DNA from: Pagrus major
Taxonomy: Eukaryota; Chordata; Actinopteri; Spariformes; Sparidae
Reading direction: 5' to 3'
DNA length: 64,000 nucleotides
NCBI RefSeq assembly: GCF_040436345.1
Contig: NC_133234.1
Span: 14,219,446-14,283,445 of the forward strand
Shown here: positions 61,001 to 64,000 of the stretch, in pieces
Position numbering within the stretch: the first letter of the stretch is position 1
How the letters are laid out: each line of letters starts with the position of its first letter
Notes under the pieces: generated by a model
Databases searched by the model: none
What the model was told of the DNA's origin: nothing
What the model saw: the letters and a program-made list of their open reading frames with translations, nothing else
Position numbers and translations under genes: made by a program

Positions 61001-61247
61001 CATCACTTCCAAGGTTAGCAAAGCAACGATAAGTTAGCTCACTAGCTACACCTCTCGTTACAGCTATAGTTAGCAAACTTAGCGTTAGCTGGCTAGCAAA
61101 CAGAAACTGAAATAAACGCTATCACACCCGACAGTGTCGTTTGTCATTATAGCGTTAATATTTTTTAACAACTCACTGAACGTTAATCCACTGCTTCTAT
61201 CTAGGTACCAATCTCAGAAACGATAATAACAATAGTGAAGTTACCAT
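58057..61247 (-). CDS. elob: Elongin B, complete
   Basis: Elongin B is a ubiquitin-like protein that pairs with Elongin C in the Elongin transcription complex and in VHL/SOCS-box cullin ubiquitin ligases. Four exons: 61245-61247 (the ATG only), 60028-60162, 59673-59781, 58057-58169. They total 360 nt, giving 119 residues plus stop. [20 protein letters not shown], the [18 protein letters not shown] ubiquitin-like core, [19 protein letters not shown] and the tail [17 protein letters not shown] match the family over the full length. The start is set by the family N-terminus: DVFLMIRR begins exactly at the exon 2 acceptor, and the only supply of Met is an ATG directly before a GTAACT donor in the promoter region. 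Divergent from pkmyt1. Confidence 0.95.
58688..59031. mobile_element. Percomorph MITE (about 344 bp) in elob intron 3
   Basis: Ends are inverted: AAAAGCTGCAGTGTGTAGGA on the left and TCCTTCACACTGGATCTTTA on the right. It includes ACCGCTAGATGCCACTAAAT, a word very common in spiny-rayed fish genomes. Non-coding. Confidence 0.7.
60316..60600. repeat. ATCGATTA-type fish repeat, copy 2
   Basis: Contains AGTGCTACAACTATCGATCA, TTGATTAATCTGGCAATTAT and ACATTTAAGAAGCTGGAAT, shared in part with the copy at 50.0 kb. Lies in elob intron 1. Confidence 0.6.
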
Positions 61248-62352
61248 TTCAAGTGGTTAGCTAGCTAGCCAGTTGCGCCAGCCCTGTGTTGTGCAGCAAA
61301 ACCCCAGACTGCACCGCTTGCGGATATTGCGCAATTCGGATAAGCCGTCAGTATTCACAGAGCGCCGCTACGCAACACTACGTAATGATTTCAGAATTTG
61401 GCGCGAGGTAGTTTCATGCTTGAAGGGCGTGCGCGCAGTTTTATTTTGGTACAGCGAGTATCTTTACCGCACTTTAGCGAAGACTACCTTTAAAACTGGA
61501 CTATGGTACGTGATAACGTTACTTTATTCTCCTTTATCTTACTCTGAGCTGTCAGTTTGTACGTTATTTGAACGTAAGTTAGCTAGCTAGCTCGGTTGTG
61601 TTGTTGTGTTGTTGACTGGGTCCGCCCTTACTTAACGTTAATGTTAGCTACAGTCTGTTTCTTTGGAGGTGACATGTGTCAGTGACTACAGATAATCAAT
61701 AATGCTTCCCTGCTGCTTGGAATAATGTTAACGTTAGCCGTGGAGAATTCAGCAAAGTAGTTTGCCGACATAAATGTTAATTGAGGGCTGTCGTTATCAA
61801 ACTTTTACAGTGTTTACTCGGTTAAACTAGCTACGTTACATTCAGCAGGCCCGTTCTAGCTTTTAGCTCATAACGCTACTGGCTAAGACCTGTTATACGA
61901 ATGAGCTGATTATCAATAGATCAAGGGGATTGCACGTTATCGATACTGAAATCAGATAACCTGTCAAGCAGGATTTTCAGGATGTCAGATTTCGCTATTG
62001 GTGACAAATGAGTGTGACCCAACCTCATTTTACTAATTTGACTAACACAGATATTTTTTTTGTCCCTGAACAGATGTTTGTATTCTCTATTGGCAGGTCT
62101 AATTTTATTGCAGATTTAAATGTGTACGTTTTATTTTTAAATATAAAGCCTTTGTTTGGTTCTGATGAGGTTAGATCAGCAGAGTTCTGTGCATCAGGGG
62201 GGAAAGGTACATTGAATGGGCACGAGCAGTGCAAAAATGGCACTGGTACATTCACATTAACTGTCAGCCAAGATGGCTAATGTTTAAAAGCTTTATTTTG
62301 AATGTTTCAGCTCCCATTCTTCAAACAAAGGACCTGAAAAAGTCCCTACGCA
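61248..62352. promoter_or_regulatory. Bidirectional promoter elob / pkmyt1 with E2F-like site and pkmyt1 5' UTR
   Basis: Divergent starts. TTTGGCGC at 61397-61404 matches the E2F consensus, fitting a cell-cycle gene. GTTAGCTAGC and AACGTTA motifs are dense on both sides (60.95-61.86 kb). A good donor (AAC/GTAAGT, about 61573) and an acceptor ending at 62310 (TGTTTCAG) suggest a non-coding first exon for pkmyt1, with coding exon 1 starting 42 bases past the acceptor. Confidence 0.55.
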
Positions 62353-64000
62353 ATGTCCGTGGCAGTGGAAACCACCTCTTCCAGGGTGTCTCTCCCTCTT
62401 CCGACCCACTTCGCCCATGCCGAGCGGTCCTTCTCCCTCAAAAAGCGGCGTCTCCCTTTTTCCTCGTCATCCACGTCCAACTCGTCCTACTCTTCCCCTG
62501 CACGGCTCTCACATTATCTGCCCCCGCTGCCACCATCCAAAGGATGTCCTTCTGTGAACATGTTCCCACAGCATCAGTCCCCCTGGACACCTCTGTGTTG
62601 TTCCCTCAGCAAGTCTCCCCCTCCGAGTTCTGTATATGATCCCAGCAAACAGCAGACCTATTTCAATCAGTGCTTTACTAATCTGGGCCTGCTGGGAAGA
62701 GGATCCTTCGGAGAGGTATACAAGGTGAGCAAGACAAAAATTTGTATTTATCTGTTTTTATGATATTATATATTACCTACCTTCCATCTCTTGTGTTTCT
62801 ATTAAAAACATCTTCAATCCTTGAACATCTGTACTGTGGTTTTGTAATGAGGGAGCTCACGATACAAATTTAGATATCTGTGGAAGCTATATTTTTTCAC
62901 TTTGACCCAGATTATCATTTCGAGATTGTGAAAAAGAAGACGGGACCTTGGCATTTCTGTATTTTTTAGGTACAAAACAATGTGGACGGCCGCCAGTATG
63001 CAGTGAAGCGCTCTGCTCATCGCTTCCGGGGCAAAAGTGAGAGGAACCGCTGTGTGAGGGAAGCTAGAAACCACGAGCGCCTGTCTCCGCACCCCCACAT
63101 CTTGCATTTTGTGGCAGCCTGGGAGGAGTGTGGCCGACTGTACATCCAGACAGAGCTGTGTAGCACCAGCTTGCTGCTCCATGCTGAGAACCAGCCTCCT
63201 GGCCCAGGTCTGCCTATTTAATCTTCTTCAGATGTTGTATTAGATGTATTGCACTGAATATAATGTACGTTCTTCTTGCTAACTTGGCTTTCATTCGACA
63301 CATTTCAATCCAGGTGAGCCTGCAGCATGGGCCTACCTGTGTGACCTCCTCTCAGCACTGCAACACCTGCACTCTCATGGTTTTGTGCATCTGGACCTCA
63401 AGCCCGCTAATGTCCTCATGACTGACTCTGGGCGTCTCAAACTGGGAGACTTTGGGTTGCTTTTTGAACTAAAACAGAAGAGTTCAGAGCCTGCAGAGGG
63501 GAGAGTGAAAGACGATGTCCAGGAGGGAGATCCCAGATACATGGCCCCTGAGCTGCTCCGTGGGGAGTATGGACCAGCTGCAGATGTTTTCAGGTACAAA
63601 TAACCATCAATGAGGTTATTGAATGATATTCTAAAATATGTAACTGATTGATCGGATTTAAAATAGTGTATACATCTGGTTGAATTCCTTCATTTAGTTT
63701 GGGTGTTACTATTCTGGAGCTTGCCTGTAATATTGAGGTTCCAAATGGTGGAGAGGGCTGGCAGCAGCTCAGACAAGGCTGCCCCCCGTCAGAGTTTACC
63801 AGCGGTAAGTCTTTTAAGTTCTCATCAAGTATCTCATCATCTTCATTCAAAGACTAATGCTTTCATTATTTCTATCTATGTTTGCAGACCTGTCGACTGA
63901 GCTTCAGACAGTACTGCGGATGATGCTGGCCCCAGAGCCATCACAGAGGCCGACCGTCTCTGAGCTTCTGGCCCTCCCTTATGTTTGGAAACACAGGTGG
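62353..64000 (+). CDS. pkmyt1: Membrane-associated Tyr/Thr kinase Myt1 (5' part)
   Basis: Myt1 phosphorylates CDK1 at Thr14/Tyr15 on endoplasmic reticulum and Golgi membranes to hold off mitosis. Exons: 62353-62724, 62970-63207, 63314-63593, 63698-63804, 63888 to about 63996, where CACAG/GTGG looks like the next donor. The start [15 protein letters not shown] leads into [12 protein letters not shown] and [10 protein letters not shown], both family-like. Kinase motifs: [13 protein letters not shown] loop, [11 protein letters not shown] with catalytic Lys, HLDLKPAN (the Myt1/Wee1 form, with L in place of R), [23 protein letters not shown] and [20 protein letters not shown]. The membrane segment and C-terminal cyclin-binding part lie beyond the window. 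Every junction keeps frame. Confidence 0.95.

Noticed and set aside
62229-62639. 136-codon ORF overlapping pkmyt1 exon 1 in another frame
   Set aside because: A shadow frame: the pkmyt1 frame carries [12 protein letters not shown] and continues through four in-phase exons.

Overview
The window is vertebrate nuclear DNA from a ray-finned (teleost) fish, most likely a percomorph. Genes are intron-rich with GT-AG introns, the proteins are closest to vertebrate families, and the spacers carry short interspersed repeats typical of spiny-rayed fish. I saw no bacterial operons, CRISPR arrays, rRNA or tRNA genes, and no retroviral or LTR-type element.

Layout: (1) 1-2.6 kb, minus strand: 5' part of a protein phosphatase 1 catalytic subunit gene (ppp1ca-like), running off the left edge. 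(2) 2.6-3.5 kb: shared CCAAT-box promoter. (3) 3.5-9.0 kb, plus: complete 13-exon pelo (Pelota ribosome rescue factor, 385 aa). (4) 9.8-12.2 kb, minus: complete paqr4 (273 aa, seven-helix membrane protein). (5) 13.6-31.3 kb, minus: a very large gene of about 59 tiny exons, nearly all phase 1-1, coding for a secreted Gly/Asn/Pro/Tyr-rich repetitive protein of about 1,380 aa. I read it as calymmin (cmn), a fish extracellular-matrix protein. (6) 36.6-42.6 kb, minus: complete patl2 (18 exons, 661 aa, PAT1-type mRNA regulator). (7) 44.5-54.9 kb, minus: complete tgfb1i1 (Hic-5, 11 exons, 459 aa, four LD motifs and four LIM domains). (8) 58.1-61.2 kb, minus: complete elob (Elongin B, 119 aa). (9) 62.35 kb to the right edge, plus: 5' part of pkmyt1 (Myt1 kinase), facing elob across a shared promoter with an E2F-like site.

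These genes are not a single pathway. They include widely expressed functions (phosphatase, ribosome rescue, Elongin B, G2/M kinase), a germ-cell RNA regulator and two matrix or adhesion genes (cmn, tgfb1i1). Human PAQR4, PKMYT1 and ELOB lie close together on 16p13.3, so the segment keeps part of that linkage group.

The most unusual region is cmn: an array of interchangeable mini-exons with three large acidic or proline-rich exons, two apparent GC-AG introns, two repeat exons whose splice sites look lost, an internal exon-block duplication, and a 1.04-kb DNA transposon inserted into one copy of that duplication while the sister copy keeps the empty site. Other repeats include TTAA-flanked MITEs, one of which has a Harbinger-like element nested inside it. 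All exon boundaries were read by eye from reading frame, splice consensus and remembered family sequences; none was tested by transcript or database search.
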